Shown: positions 46,233 through 57,559, counted from the stretch's first letter. The stretch: 64,000 nt of DNA from Planoprotostelium fungivorum (GCA_003024175.1 MDYQ01000043.1:1-64000), one strand, 5' to 3'. Notes: generated by a model from the sequence alone, not told the origin. Translations and numbers: made by a program.

Positions 46233-47363
46233 TTATTCTTCCATCGGTTGCCCATCATCGTTCGCTCGATCCAAGATCATCTCTTTCGGATATTCCGTGC
46301 CTCTAACCGTGACATTGAAGACAACTGTTCCTCTTCAATCTCATCGTCTCTTCCCTACTATGCCCACCGTTCTCCACTTTGATGAGACTCTGCTTCATGA
46401 CTTCGTATTTCTTCCCCAATTCTCTGTCGTTGATGGACATAGGTAAGAAAGCTAGAGAGGTGAGTCAGAGCTTATGGAATCATCTTCACCATCGTGAATG
46501 TCACGCAGAAATTTGAGATGTAGATCGACCTCCTCGTGTTGACCGAGAGCAACGCTGTTGATGCACAATCTCATCAACTCTCCCGTGAAGTCGGCTATTC
46601 CCAATAGATAATCCATGTGTGTGATGATGAACTCTCTCCCCTTTCATTCCATCAGCATCACACGATCGTCATCGGAGGTTTTACCTCCGCATCAGATTCT
46701 TTGATGTCGCTCTGTGCCTTCTCTAACGTGAGAAGAGTTTTCGTCTGCAGATATTCTTTGAAGAGGACCGCCTCCAAATATTCTTGTACCCCGGGGCTGA
46801 AGGCTCTGTGGTATCTGACATCATCATCAGATGGTGATCGAGATATCCTCCTCACTTGTAGTAATCGTGATTCATGAGATCGGCTGACATGGAGTGGAAG
46901 TTTGCATGAATGGATTGCATCTGTGATTGTGCTTCCGTCATGATGTCCTCTCCTTCGCTTTCACTGCTTGATGGGAATCTGAGAATATCAGCGCGTGTTG
47001 TAGTGCTTCAGCTTCTTAACCTGTGAAGCAGGAAGATTAGACGTTTGCTTGCGATGGTGGTATCACGACTGAGTTTGATCAATCTCTCTCTTCTATCGTT
47101 CTAGACCTCGTCAGAAGATGTTGTCGACGATGGATCATTTGCTACGTCACCTGATCATCTAGCATTTTACCATGTTCGCGAAATTGAGAAATGATAACTG
47201 TATCTTTCGATGTATCTTCGGGTTCACCTGTTCCTGTTGACTGTCTGGATATGAGGTGTAACGTACCTGTAGATGGACCCCTCTGATGTCCACCTCGTCT
47301 GCCACCTCGTTGACCCCCTCTCCTCTTTCTATCGTTGCCATCATCCATTGCAGCTCTCTTCAT
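46233..47363 (-). CDS. Translin-associated factor X (TRAX)
   Basis: The catalytic partner of translin in the C3PO RNase complex. Clear family sequence: YHRAFSPGVQEYLEAVLFKE, DYLLGIADFTGELMRLCINS, then the end YEVMKQSLIKVENG and VTVRGTEYPKEMILD. The N-terminus is a basic RG-rich tail (DRKRRGGQRGGRRGGHQRG), likely nuclear or RNA binding. There are several introns. It is divergent from the small basic gene with 66 bp between starts. A Dicer-like enzyme is in the same window, so two parts of a small-RNA pathway are present, though not adjacent. Confidence 0.88.
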
Positions 47364-47429
47364 AAAGGGTTGTTTATTGATGTTGAAAAAATTGAATCAG
47401 ATCAGATCACATCGCAATTCAAAGAGAGC

Positions 47430-48061
47430 AACATGTCTTTGAAAGCTTTCCAGGCTGCGAAGAGGATTGAACTCCCAATGAACCCTAGATACAAATCGAG
47501 GTAACCCCAGGCACGTTTAATCATCTGATGTAGGATTAGGTTCCAGCAGCATATGATGCCTCTCAGAACCACCGCTTTATACAAGGATTCATTGTGGAGA
47601 TACAACTCCGCTTACGAGCTTTACAATGTTGATGGTCGCTGGCAAAGATTGGTAATCATCCCCTTTCGTCTTTAAAATACGCTGACACATTACAGGCCGA
47701 GAGAAACCCCAGAGTGAGCCTCTTGCCTCCTCTTATATCACATCATATCATCATCGCTGACCCCGTTTCAACGTCTCACGATCCATTCAGGAAGAGTTTA
47801 TAGAAGACATCGACGATATGATCGATTTCGTCAACACAGAATACGGTGCCTGCAAGAATCACATCGACCCCTGGGCCCGATATGAATCCCCTGCAAGAAA
47901 GGCATTCTTCCATCGATTGGGTGCTCCCGCACGTGCCTGGGTCAGACATCTCAACGAAGTCGCCCCGAAAGTACAAAACTACGTCGACAGGTGATCACAT
48001 CGTTCAACATTCGATGCCACATGGACTGATTCCGATCATTAGGACCAAGGGAAGAAGATAG
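47430..48061 (+). CDS. Small basic protein of unknown family
   Basis: Five exons give about 140 residues, starting MSLKAFQAAKRIELPMNPRY. Splicing is well supported: joins read YKSRFQQHMMPLR, GRWQRLAERNPR, REEFIEDIDDMIDF and VDRTKGRR-stop. It is basic and Arg/Tyr/Trp-rich (ALYKDSLWRYNSAYELYN), which would suit a mitochondrial ribosomal or respiratory-complex subunit, but I recognise no motif. Its stop is 26 bp from the convergent kinase stop. Confidence 0.6.
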
Positions 48062-48087
48062 AGAGAGAAATAAAAGACATCTCGTCA

Positions 48088-51000
48088 TCAATAATAGTAT
48101 TCCTCTTCTTCTGGCTCGTTCTGCCTGTCTAACTCCTCCTGTTCTCGGGCCTTTTCGGCTTCCTCCTTTGCCTTTGCGATGAGCGGTAAAAACGCGGATG
48201 GTTCGCACCCTGTCTTCTCTTCAGACGTCTCTCTCATCGACATGATGTGATTTGTGTCGTAATGTGATGATGTGATGGATAATGTGTCGATGGTGTAAAA
48301 ACTTCACCTGTCTCTAAGAAAGGATGAGCCAACAACGTGATGGCGTCCGGCCGTTGAACGGGGTCCATGAGGGTGCACCTGATGTTCCATGAGTCACCGC
48401 GATGCGCTCATCTTTCCCACCTCGCGACAAAGTCCTGTAAAAGTGGTGAGACTGCAGACGGATTTTTGAATGGAGGTCTTCCCTTCGATACGATCATGAA
48501 GAGAGCCTTCAGAGAGGGGAGGTTAAGATATGGTGGCTCTCCCTCTATCATCTCCTGTGCCATGATACCCAGACTCCATATGTCGACCTGTTACCGTCGG
48601 TATACCATCTACAACGTTGTAGATGGAATGTAAACGGCCCACCTTTGTGTCGTACGATGCGTTGGTACCGATGACTTCGGGGGCCATCCAGAAAGTTGTA
48701 CCTACCTGATGTGTGTTAGAATTAGCTGATTGTAGATGGAGAATTCACCTGAGAAGTCCTCTTACGTATCTCCTTGGTCAGGTGAGCGCTGTAACCGAAA
48801 TCGGTCAATTTCAATTCTCCGTTCAACCCCATCTACAACGTTGTAAATCGACAGACGAGACAGCAGTGAGGACACACCAGAATATTATCTGATTTGATAT
48901 CTCTGTGAATGATATCCGCCTTGTGCATGAAATTCAGAGCTTCGAGTGTCTGCACCATTCATCAGATTTCTCATCAGATGGATGATCGAGATGATCACGA
49001 TCATGATGTTGCTGATCAATTCGATGTGGATCATCATGATGACAAAGTCTTCACCTTTTTACAGATGTAAGCAATGTGCTTCTCTTGCAGTTGCAATTCC
49101 GTGTCCTTGTTATAATCGATGACTTGCGTCAGACTCGTTCCATCGACGTATTCCATCGAAATCTACACCCGTCAGTCATCTACAACGTTGTAGATCGACA
49201 AGACCCACCCAAATCGCATCGTCCACCAAAAATGAATCGAAAAACTTTACAATATTCTGATGCTTTGTCTGTTTCATGATCGTGATCTCGTTGATCAAAA
49301 TGTCCACTTTGACCTACCCAACGTCAGCCCACTACACCGTTGTAGATCGATGACGTCATCACCTGCATGGCGATGATCATCTTCTTGATGGCCACCCTCT
49401 CGTTCGATCGACTGTCCGTCCCGAGGTAAACCGTTCCCGACGCACTACAACGCGTCAGACCCATCGAAATTTCCCGCCAAAATCTTCACCCCTGACCGAT
49501 GATGACCATGTCTAAATAGATTGCCGTCGGATTTGTCTTGCTGACGAGATCCTCTACACATCTTCAGATGTCTTACGCACGAAGACACTCACCCAGATTC
49601 GGCAGTTGTTTCGTTACGACGGGGGCGGCGACGGTCGTTGTAGATGCCGCGGCAGAAGGTGGTACCGGCCTCGCCCCAGGGATTGAAGGGGGAACCGGCC
49701 TGGAGACCGGTATAGAAGGCGGCACGGGGCGGGCGGGGGCAACAGCCGCGGGCGCGGCGGCGGGCACTTCCGGGGCGGGAGCCGCCACGGCGACGGGCAC
49801 GGTCGGGGTAGGTCTCGGCGTGGGAACGTATGGGACGGCCTGGGCGTCCGTTGGAGCCACCGTGGGAAGTTTGGGAACCGGCTGGGGTCTGGGAGGGAGG
49901 GTGGAGGGTGGGACCTTCCTCAGGCCGCTGGGAGACGAGGGAACTGCCGGCATGGGACGGTTCTGTGGAACGGCCGGAAGTGGTCCCGCCCTCTTGACGG
50001 GCAATGGGGCGGCCGATGTGGTGGTTGGGGTGGTGGTTGGGGTGGTGGAGGGTGCCGGCTGAGTGGGTCGCAGTTGAATTCTGGACAGCTGTTCGAATGT
50101 TCAGATGGTGACGATGTTGTGATGATGTTGTGATGATGTTGTGATGATGTTGTGATGATGTTTTGATGATGTGATGGTGTGTGATGGTGTGTGATGATGT
50201 GTGATGATGTGTGATGATGTGAGGTGATGTCACTCTACCTCGTTCGTGGGGGGAGACGTTGCCTTCAAAGCCGGTCTGGCCTGCTTGACGGGTGACGTGT
50301 CTTGCTCCTTTGGTTGTTCTTTGAATACGGGTGGTGTGGGAAGTTTCAACGACTTTCTGTGTTCTAATACCTCTGCTGGGGTGTCACGTGATCGTTCGTC
50401 TACAACGCGCCTCACCTCTCGAGGGAGGTGTGTAGTTCGGATTATTCGAACCCACAGACTGACTCAGACGATTATTCGGTGAAATTTCCGGTCGAAGTGC
50501 AGGTTGTACGGCGGCGGGTGCGTTGGACACCTTCACCGGCGCATTCGCATTCGCACGGTTCAGATTCGCAGAAGAAACATTCGAGTTCAACTTTGGCGCC
50601 ACTGAAGGTCTCTCCACCGAGTTGATGACACTCGTCGAATTGTAAGTCTTTCTCAATTGAACCTGCGAGAGTAAAAAAAAGGCCGGGAGCGGGGCTCGAA
50701 CACAGACCTGATACGAAGTGCGGTTCTCGCTCTGGATGTAAGGCTGACGGGGGGGTAGGTCAGCCACCGCCTTCAGCTTCTTCAGCCTCATCTCTTCCAA
50801 GAAATTTCCGCTCGAAGGCTGAGAGGTAAGAGTCTTGGCTTCTTCCGTCTCTGCCGGTTTTGCCGCCACTTTGACGGCGGGCTGTACGTGTGAGTACGAA
50901 CGCGAAATTTCTCGGGAATTTCTCACCGTGGCCTTCTTGACACCCACGGGTGACTGGCCTGACGCGGGTAGCCTGGGAACCACAGGGGAAGCTGGTGGAG

Positions 51001-52099
51001 GAGCTTCAGTATCGATCGGCTGGAAGATCTGAGAGGCAGCCTTCTCTCTGCAAATGGTCAACATCTACATCGTTGTAGATCGATCACCTCCTCTGCTTTC
51101 TCGCCGCAGTTTGGGCTCGACGGAAACTGTCTCGCTTGAATGCGGGGAGGTCGTTGTCCTCTTGTGCCTGTTGAAATTGCAAGACTTTCATCACCTATTT
51201 TTGTGTCACTTTCAATGTTTCTCTCGCACGTTTTTTCGTATCGATCGCGCCTCGTGTTACTTTGCTCCAATTTTTTCTCCTCTGATGATGACTCACCCCG
51301 TCTCTATTTTCCGTCTGCTCTTCTTTCGTGATACCTGCCTTCTCCAAGGCCGCCTGCCATTCAGGAGGGAGCCCTTCGAATTGTCCCGTGGCCGCGTTGA
51401 AAGCCACATGAGTACCCTGCTACGTTCAGATGAGGGAGCAAAATGTCTCGTCACCCTCTTAAAATTGGTGGGGCCCGAGATGTTGTCGTCGCCTCCGTCG
51501 CTGCTGTCTACGGGAAGTGCGGTTGTGCCTCCGAACCAGCCCTTGAAGAAACCGAAACCACCTCTCTTCTTCTCTTTCGTGTTGGGAGAGTTGTTGGTTG
51601 AATTGTTCGCCGAGCTGTTGTTGCTGTTGGTGGAACGAGCCGCCTCGACTGGATGGAATCAGAGAGGTGATCGATATGGATCTCGATGTATGGATCGAGT
51701 AGTTATTTGAGCAAATCGAGAGGGAGAGAAAGATGATACGAGATTTGATTCGTTCGATGATAAACATGGCCCACTATGATTCGAGTTCCAACATATGGAC
51801 TCACCTGGAGAGGTAGCGATTGGGGCAGGTAAACTCATTATTCTCGGTGGAGTGGTCGTTAGAGGTGGAGGTGGTGCCACAACAGGAGCCGGTAGGGCTG
51901 GGGGTGGCGTCGAAGGTCTAACCCAGGTATTCTCTTCTGTCACATGGTTGTAATAGTAGGGCACTCCATCATCTATCGATTCGTCAGGAAGAAGGTCAAT
52001 CGACACATTTTAGATGGTATGTATGTTTTATGGAGGAAATCAGCTCTCTGGTGGCTCACCATCTTGATACTCTGTCCAATTGGGAGGGAGTTCAGACAT
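48088..52099 (-). CDS. WW–CRIB–Ser/Thr kinase of the PAK family
   Basis: A Rac/Cdc42 effector kinase. It starts with a WW domain (LPPNWTEYQDDGVPYYYNHV, then TEENTWVRP). The CRIB/PBD reads ISGPTNFKR...THVAFNAATGQFEGLPPEW (about 51510–51350). A long Pro/Ala/Ser-rich linker fills about 51200–49600. The kinase domain has GQGASGTVYLG, VAIKKMI, HRDIKSDN, the DFG loop DFGYSA and GTTFWMAPEV; all catalytic residues are present. It ends with an acidic tail (EEEEYYY). Many introns carry the recurrent word: 48607–48624 and 49178–49195 are full palindromes, and 48834 and 49445 are acceptors. Confidence 0.9.
48607..48624. repeat. Perfect 18-bp palindrome ATCTACAACGTTGTAGAT
   Basis: It lies inside the kinase intron that separates YDTK from VDIWSL. 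Confidence 0.9.
49178..49195. repeat. Perfect 18-bp palindrome ATCTACAACGTTGTAGAT
   Basis: It lies inside the kinase intron that separates DAIW from ISMEYVDG. Confidence 0.9.
50100..50230. repeat. Microsatellite in a kinase intron
   Basis: About 120 bp of GATGTTGTGAT and GTGTGATGAT units, within an intron of the linker region. On the coding strand it reads as CA/TC-rich repeats. Confidence 0.75.
51063..51080. repeat. 18-bp palindrome with one mismatch
   Basis: ATCTACATCGTTGTAGAT lies inside another intron of the kinase gene. Confidence 0.8.
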
Positions 52100-52469
52100 G
52101 ATGGTCGGCTTAATGCCCTTCCGATCTGCTCCCGTATCGAAATACGCTCGAGATCACCACACGGAGAGTGATGCGCTCAAAAAAGTATAATTCGATCGCT
52201 GTCAATCGAAATATGAGGCAGAAGATGTTTTTACTTCCCTTTTGGCCTCAATCTGATCCTCCAGCACAGTCGAACTGCTTCAGAATGTTGTAGACGAGAT
52301 TGTCAGGCTGACACAAGGGGAAACGAAGCGATGATGAGATTGCAACCGAAATCGTGGATAGGCGTTGTGTTCACCATTCATCGGTTAGTTAGAATATGTA
52401 TGAGAGCCTGAGTCGTGTTGACATTGAATAGACAAGGGGTATATGCCAATAGGAGAAATGACAGTGTCT
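52100..52469. other. Kinase 5' region with a possible extra exon
   Basis: On the minus strand, after a good acceptor near 52314, the frame PDNLVYNILKQFDCAGGSD-stop is open. It could be a last exon of the NTF2-like gene, but I could not join it in frame. Confidence 0.35.
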
Positions 52470-52900
52470 TTATGACCTGTGCTCCGCGAGAGCCTTCATG
52501 AACTTGAGAGTTCTGTGGTTGTCTATGTACTCCCTCAGCTCTTTGACCTTCCTCTGGCCGTTCTCTTCCGTGACTTTGAAGACGAAGCATGGTGTCTGGA
52601 TGTATTCCAAACCTTCCTTGACCACACCATGGAGCGTCACCTCTGCAACTGCTCGGTCAACCTCTACAGGAGACTTCTCACGGTCACATCGACCGATTGA
52701 AAGTTGCGGAAGAATGATTTCAGTTGCGACCCTCTCCGTGAAGCAGATAAATCTCCTCCCCAAGCAATGCCCTCAGATGGATCACCGACTACCCAGTAGT
52801 TGGCATCATCGTGGAAAATGGTGGGGACGAGATCGAATTGACGCGTCCGCAGCATCTCGATGAAAGAGAGCGCCAAGTCTTTCGTGTTTTCGGCGGCCAT
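52470..52900 (-). CDS. NTF2/SnoaL-like small protein
   Basis: A cone-fold protein of about 125 residues with no catalytic claim. It starts MAAENTKDLALSFIEML, then FHDDANYWVVGDPSEG, as in SnoaL-like polyketide cyclase relatives. The second exon reads VDRAVAEVTLHGVVKEGLEY, then FVFKVTEENGQRKVKELREY and TLKFMKAL, the curved sheet and last helix of that fold. The intron between them (within about 52690–52790) could not be placed exactly. Confidence 0.6.
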
Positions 52901-53390
52901 GTTGTTGAAGATGGATCGTGTATTTGTCGGCGGGAAAATTTGAAACATCATTATATTATTCAATTTAAATTACGCTCCACTCAGACACAAGAGATGACCG
53001 CGCTGAAGGTACAGCTAGACTTCTATCTTCTCCCTTTCCCTTGACCTGCCCCCCGATCTCTCCTCTTCTGGGCAAGTCCTCCTCAACTCTCAGTTTTCCT
53101 CCTTGAATAATTGGTCATGCGCTCAAGAGAGGCGACCACCAGGGATGCAACTTCGACGTGATATGTAATCCTCTTATCCCTACTGAGCGGATGCAGGTAT
53201 AGAGAGACAGCGAGCGGCACAAATGGACATGGTCGAGTGGATGATGATCATGCCGACGGAAAGGCAGATCAAAGAGGGAATCCCCTCTGCCCGTCACGTT
53301 GAAACACCCAGTGTAAAGTCTCTGCTATTCTGTGAGCTGTCCCTGTGGATTCATAGATCATACTCTCTATGATACAGCTGCTGCGTTATT

Positions 53391-53509
53391 GTGCGCCCCA
53401 AGCGAGTGCTCACATTTTTTAAAAAGCGCGTTGAGAAGACGAGTATCCATAGTGATTTTACGTTATCATACCGCGAATCAAAAAACGTGAGCATTCGCTT
53501 GGGCCGCAC
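53391..53509. mobile_element. 119-bp MITE-like element
   Basis: A short non-autonomous DNA-transposon-like unit. Its ends are inverted repeats of about 30 bp matching at 27 positions: GTGCGCCCCAAGCGAGTGCT on the left and the complement of AGCATTCGCTTGGGCCGCAC on the right. The middle has no coding capacity. TA dinucleotides lie within two bases of each end, which might fit a Tc1/mariner-type target, but this is weak. It sits about 100 bp upstream of the GH128 start. Confidence 0.7.
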
Positions 53510-53614
53510 ATACAAGGCTCAATTTTATTCCTCCCATGTTGCTATGCGACACACCCGAGATCTTAGGCTCGCAAGAAATTCAAATCACATCAGTCGACCG
53601 ACAGGACAGGCAGC

Positions 53615-54827
53615 ATGAGAGTCGTCCTCGCCCTTCTGTGTCTCTTATGTATCTGTCACAATGCTCTAGCGTGAGAACATAAGATCGAGAATGTTGGTGA
53701 CAATGATATAGTGCCACCCCTTTGACACCCAATGGATTGAAAGCCGGTATCGCTGGTGGTGACGCTTATCCTTATCTCAAAGATCATCTCGGTTGGTGGT
53801 ATGATTGGTGTGTTATGTTTCATCTTCCATTCAACTCATTTATCGTAGGACTCCCGTTCCCTACAAGGCCGGCTCTCCCATTGGTGTTCCCATGTTGTGG
53901 GGTGCTGGCACATCTGGCCCCGAAGATGCTCAACGTCTTCAACAATTCAAAGCTCTCAACACGACCCCGCCTTACGTGATGGGATTCAACGAACCCGATT
54001 GGTGATCTCAACACCCTCTGTAATCGTCATACGATTGACCCCTCCACAGCCCGGCTGGCTACGGTTCTGCTGGCGTTTCCGTTTCTGACGCCGCCAATCT
54101 GTGGGACTCCCTCGTCGCACCATTCGGCCAGAGAGGCTCTCTCCTTGTCAGTCCCGCCATGTGCAGTGAGACGTCCATGTCATGTTCTACAACGACGATT
54201 GATGTCCTGCCGCAGAGCAGGCCGATGAGGACTGGTTGACTCCCTTCCGTCAATCGACCCACTACTACTGGAACATCACCGCCGTTCACATCAACAAGTT
54301 GGATATGGCTGGTGTTCAACGCGATCTGGTGCATGCGACGTCGCCACCATCGTCGAGATTGACTCTCCACAGGACCACTATGCACAATACGGCAAGCCCA
54401 TCTGGGTGACCGAGTTCGCATGCGTCAACGGTGAGCATCACAACTTCTTTGCATCTTCTGAACCTCTCAGACGTGAACGGATTCGTACCCTGCACCGATC
54501 AGAATCAGATCGACACCTACATCAATCAGATCGTGGACCTTCTCGAGAAGGACACGAGGGTATACGCTTACGCCTACAGCAATGGATTGGGCCTGGGAAG
54601 CGTGTGGCCTCTCACCGACACGAAGACGAACTTGACGTGAGACGCACACGATGGTGATGGAGGGTGATGGAAAACTGATGGAAGTCAGACCTTCTGGACG
54701 GACGTACCTGAACGCCATCAGCCGCTACGGAAAGAACTCGACTGTTCTCGGAGGTGGTGGAAGTGCGAGCTCGTGGACTCTGTCTCTGGCTGTCCTTCTC
54801 GTTTCTCTCTTGATGACGATGATGTGA
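53615..54827 (+). CDS. Glycoside hydrolase family 128-like beta-1,3-glucanase, GPI-anchored
   Basis: A secreted glucanase. MRVVLALLCLLCICHNALA is a signal peptide. The barrel has KAGIAGGDAYPYL, then VPMLWGAG, YVMGFNEPDW with the acid/base Glu, LLVSPAMCS, and the second Glu in PIWVTEFACVN. These are the marks of the Asl1/GH128 family. The C-terminus (STVLGGGGSASSWTLSLAVLL) is a GPI-type signal. Six or so introns are 40–60 nt. It is next to an LPMO-like gene on the same strand, which suggests a shared role in breaking down fungal walls. Confidence 0.87.
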
Positions 54828-55128
54828 TCGAAATAAAATACGATGCAAGAGACGCCACGCGAGCCACATCTCGAGAAACAACAGACGTTGGTGCTGCACG
54901 AGGACACACCCGTCACTCGTCAACGAAGAAGCCAGGCCTGCGATCCTCCACTTTGTCTGTGTGGAGAGCTTAACTTCTCGGAAGGGTCGTCGGCGGATTC
55001 CAAAGCGAGCTTCACCTTCTACTCGGTTGTTCCCGAGGCTTACTCAGGTTAAATATCGAGACAACCGGTTGACATGTTCTCTGTGTGTTTTCCATCCCGT
55101 CCGACGCCTGCACCTCATTCTTTCCGCG
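54828..55128. other. Intergenic
   Basis: Short spacer between two secreted-enzyme genes. AATAAA at 54834 ends the first. Open frames here lack any family support. Confidence 0.5.
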
Positions 55129-56279
55129 ATGAGGTTCATCACAGCCGCACTCGTTGTCTTGAGCGCCATTCTATTGGTCAACGGTCATGGTTACCTGATC
55201 ACCCCCGCCGCTCGTTGGAAGTATCTGGGACTGAACCCTCTTCTCACCGAGAATGGACCCGTCCCCAGTGCCACTAGCTCGGTGAGTGAGAGAGACGTGA
55301 GAGATGTTCTGATGGAGGGAAGGCTTTTCAATGCCGTGACGAGCGTGCCAGCGCCCCCCAGACCACTCTGGTCGCTGGACAGACCATCGATTTCACATGG
55401 AAGTTGTCTGCCAGACACGTCGTGAGTAAAGAATGGAGAAATGCAATCGAACGATGTTAATCGAAAAAAAGGGTGATTGCAACCTCTACATTTCTTACGA
55501 TGGTAATGCTACCAACCCCGCCGACATGAGATGGTTCAAGTTCGCCGAGATGTACGAGTGCAGACGTGAGCGACGGATCTATTCACATCCGATTCTGATA
55601 TATCCGTTTAGAGTACCTCGACAACGTCACCCCCATCTACATCCCCGAATGGCTTCCCTCTGCCGAGCACGCCGTTCTCCGATGGGAATGGTATGCCATC
55701 CACCTGTACCCCATGGTCGAGTTCTTCAACCAATGTGTCGATGTCAAGATCCAGGGCTGCAGCTCCGGCTCTCTCCCCTCCAACACCTTCCGCATTCCAG
55801 GCCACATCCCCAACGAAGGAAGTGGTTACAGAGATCCCTGGAACCCCACTGCATCTGCCGTCAAGGGCGTCACCGGCCCCCAGATTGCCTCTCCCAGCCG
55901 CCCCGCCAGCTGCCCCAAGGGTAACGACGTCAACCAGAAGTACGCCTACCAAGGTGGTGGTAACAACAACAACGTGAGTCGAAATTCTCATCTCATTCCA
56001 TCTCCATCCATCATCTCATCCTCTCGTCTCGATTGTATTTTATTTTATTTCTCACCATGACTGCAGCCCACCCCCCAGCCTACTCCCCAGCCCACTCAGC
56101 CCACCCCTCAGCCTACTCCCCAGCCCACTCCTCAACCTGGTCCCGATGGTAGCTGCACCAACGGAGTCTACGCGTGCCACAACGGAGGAGTAGCCATCTG
56201 CTCTGGTACCAGCTGGATCACCATCGCTGCCTGCGCTGGACAGTGCAAGCTCATCAACAACGTTCCTTACTGCGTCTGA
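55129..56279 (+). CDS. LPMO-like secreted protein with a C-terminal carbohydrate-binding module
   Basis: After the signal peptide MRFITAALVVLSAILLVNG the mature protein would begin with His (HGYLITPAARW), as needed for the copper histidine brace of lytic polysaccharide monooxygenases. Further sequence (TTLVAGQTIDFTWKLSARH, YLDNVTPIYIPEWLPSAEHA, VLRWEWYAIH) fits a chitin-binding-type-4-like fold. The second brace His is probably AIH or ARH. A PTPQP linker follows, then a module with six Cys (CTNGVYACHNGGVAICSGTS, then AACAGQCKLI), like CBM19. Substrate is not provable from sequence; chitin or beta-glucan is likely. Confidence 0.8.
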
Positions 56280-56376
56280 TGACATAAAATGCTATTTTAA
56301 ATGGATTTATTCATCGTCGCAAGACGTCGTGTGGATTGTGACAACATTACGGTCGGATGCATCATCGGGGGATGAG

Positions 56377-57040
56377 ATGGCAGAGTTTAAGATTGTGATC
56401 GTGGGAGGAGAGAAGGTTGGGAAAACGAGCATCATCATGCGATTCGTATCGGTGTGGTGGGGAATCGTTCATCTCAGTTCTGATGAGAGAAGGGAATATA
56501 TGTCGAAGATTATGATCGCAGTGGGTTCAGATGTGGATTCTTTGTGGATTTACTCTTCGTTAGCAGGTGAATGTAACATGGATGGCTGTTATCATAAGGG
56601 GATCCATGTAGAAGGCGAAACGATACACCTATCGATATGGAGAGAAGAGACATATCAATCACTCGAGAAAATCGGCAGAGGTATATCTGTATGATGATTC
56701 TGAATGTCGTTTACGCATCATAGATGCCTCTGGATTCATCTTTGTATATTCTACCACATCTGCGTCTTCATTAGACATGATACCCTCCTATCACGAGCAG
56801 ATCCAAAAGCTGAAAGGAGAAGAGAAGATACCCATGATTCTCATTGGAAACAAGAAGGACAAGGAGGAACTGAGGGAGGTCACACAAGATCAAGCCCGTC
56901 AGATGTCTGTAAGACTCGGCTGCAAATGGTACGAGACCTCCTGTGTTGACGGTAGTTACATCGAAGATGCCATCTACGATCTCGTCAACATCATGAATCC
57001 TAGAAAGAGAGGCCACAAAAGAGGCTGTCTCCTCTCATAA
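56377..57040 (+). CDS. Ras/Rab-like small GTPase with a CaaX tail
   Basis: The P-loop is GGEKVGKTS, the base-binding motif GNKKDK and the later ETSC. The tail KRGHKRGCLLS ends in a prenylation signal. The usual switch II DTAGQ is not seen: the exon that should hold it reads LSIWREETYQSLEKIGR, so this is either a divergent member (WxxE-like) or my exon joins are incomplete. A 5' intron of about 115 nt is longer than its neighbours. The last exon is repeated after the NN gap at 57071–57240, which I regard as an assembly duplicate. Confidence 0.7.
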
Positions 57041-57270
57041 ACTCTTGATCTCCTTCTCATCTTCTTCTNNACTGAGGGAGGTCACACAAGATCAAGCCCG
57101 TCAGATGTCTGTAAGACTCGGCTGCAAATGGTACGAGACCTCCTGTGTTGACGGTAGTTATATCGAAGATGCCATCTACGATCTCGTCAACATCATGAAT
57201 CCTAGAAAGAGAGGCCACAAAAGAGGCTGTCTCCTCTCATAAACTCTTGATCTCCTTCTCATCTTCTTCT
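56869..57270. other. 200-bp duplicate across an NN gap
   Basis: 56869–57068 and 57071–57270 match except for about one base and flank NN at 57069–57070. This is an unmerged contig overlap. It makes a false second copy of the GTPase 3' end. Confidence 0.9.
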
Positions 57271-57559
57271 GCATGGGGTGAAGATCATCTCGGGTCCGAA
57301 ATTTCGGAAATTTCCGGAATAATCTGGACTTGTTCGTCTACAATTGGGGAAAGCAGTTTTCCGTCGACATAGATTATCTCAGCCGCCCGGCTATTCCAAC
57401 GAGGCATCGCAAACGCCGGCTGCATCGTAGGTAAGAGTCTCTAAGATCGCTGTCAGACGAGCCTAAGCCTATTTGACCTCTTTGTGCACGTGACGATGAT
57501 CTGATAATGTGATCAGATATCTGTCTTGAGAATCCCACTGTTGTTTTCGGTTAGAAGAC
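57271..57559. other. 5' region of the OGDH gene
   Basis: No supported exon. It contains the self-complementary run CGAAATTTCGGAAATTTCCG near 57297 and GTCTACAATTG near 57333. A leader intron is possible. Confidence 0.4.

Noticed and set aside
49538-50062. Gly/Ala/Thr-rich plus-strand frame of 174 codons
   Set aside because: It is antisense to the Pro-rich linker of the kinase gene and explained by that composition.
50100-50230. Repeated units as a possible CRISPR array
   Set aside because: No unique spacers; it is a simple microsatellite in an intron of a eukaryotic gene.
57071-57240. Second GTPase C-terminus
   Set aside because: Assembly duplicate across the NN gap, not a tandem gene.
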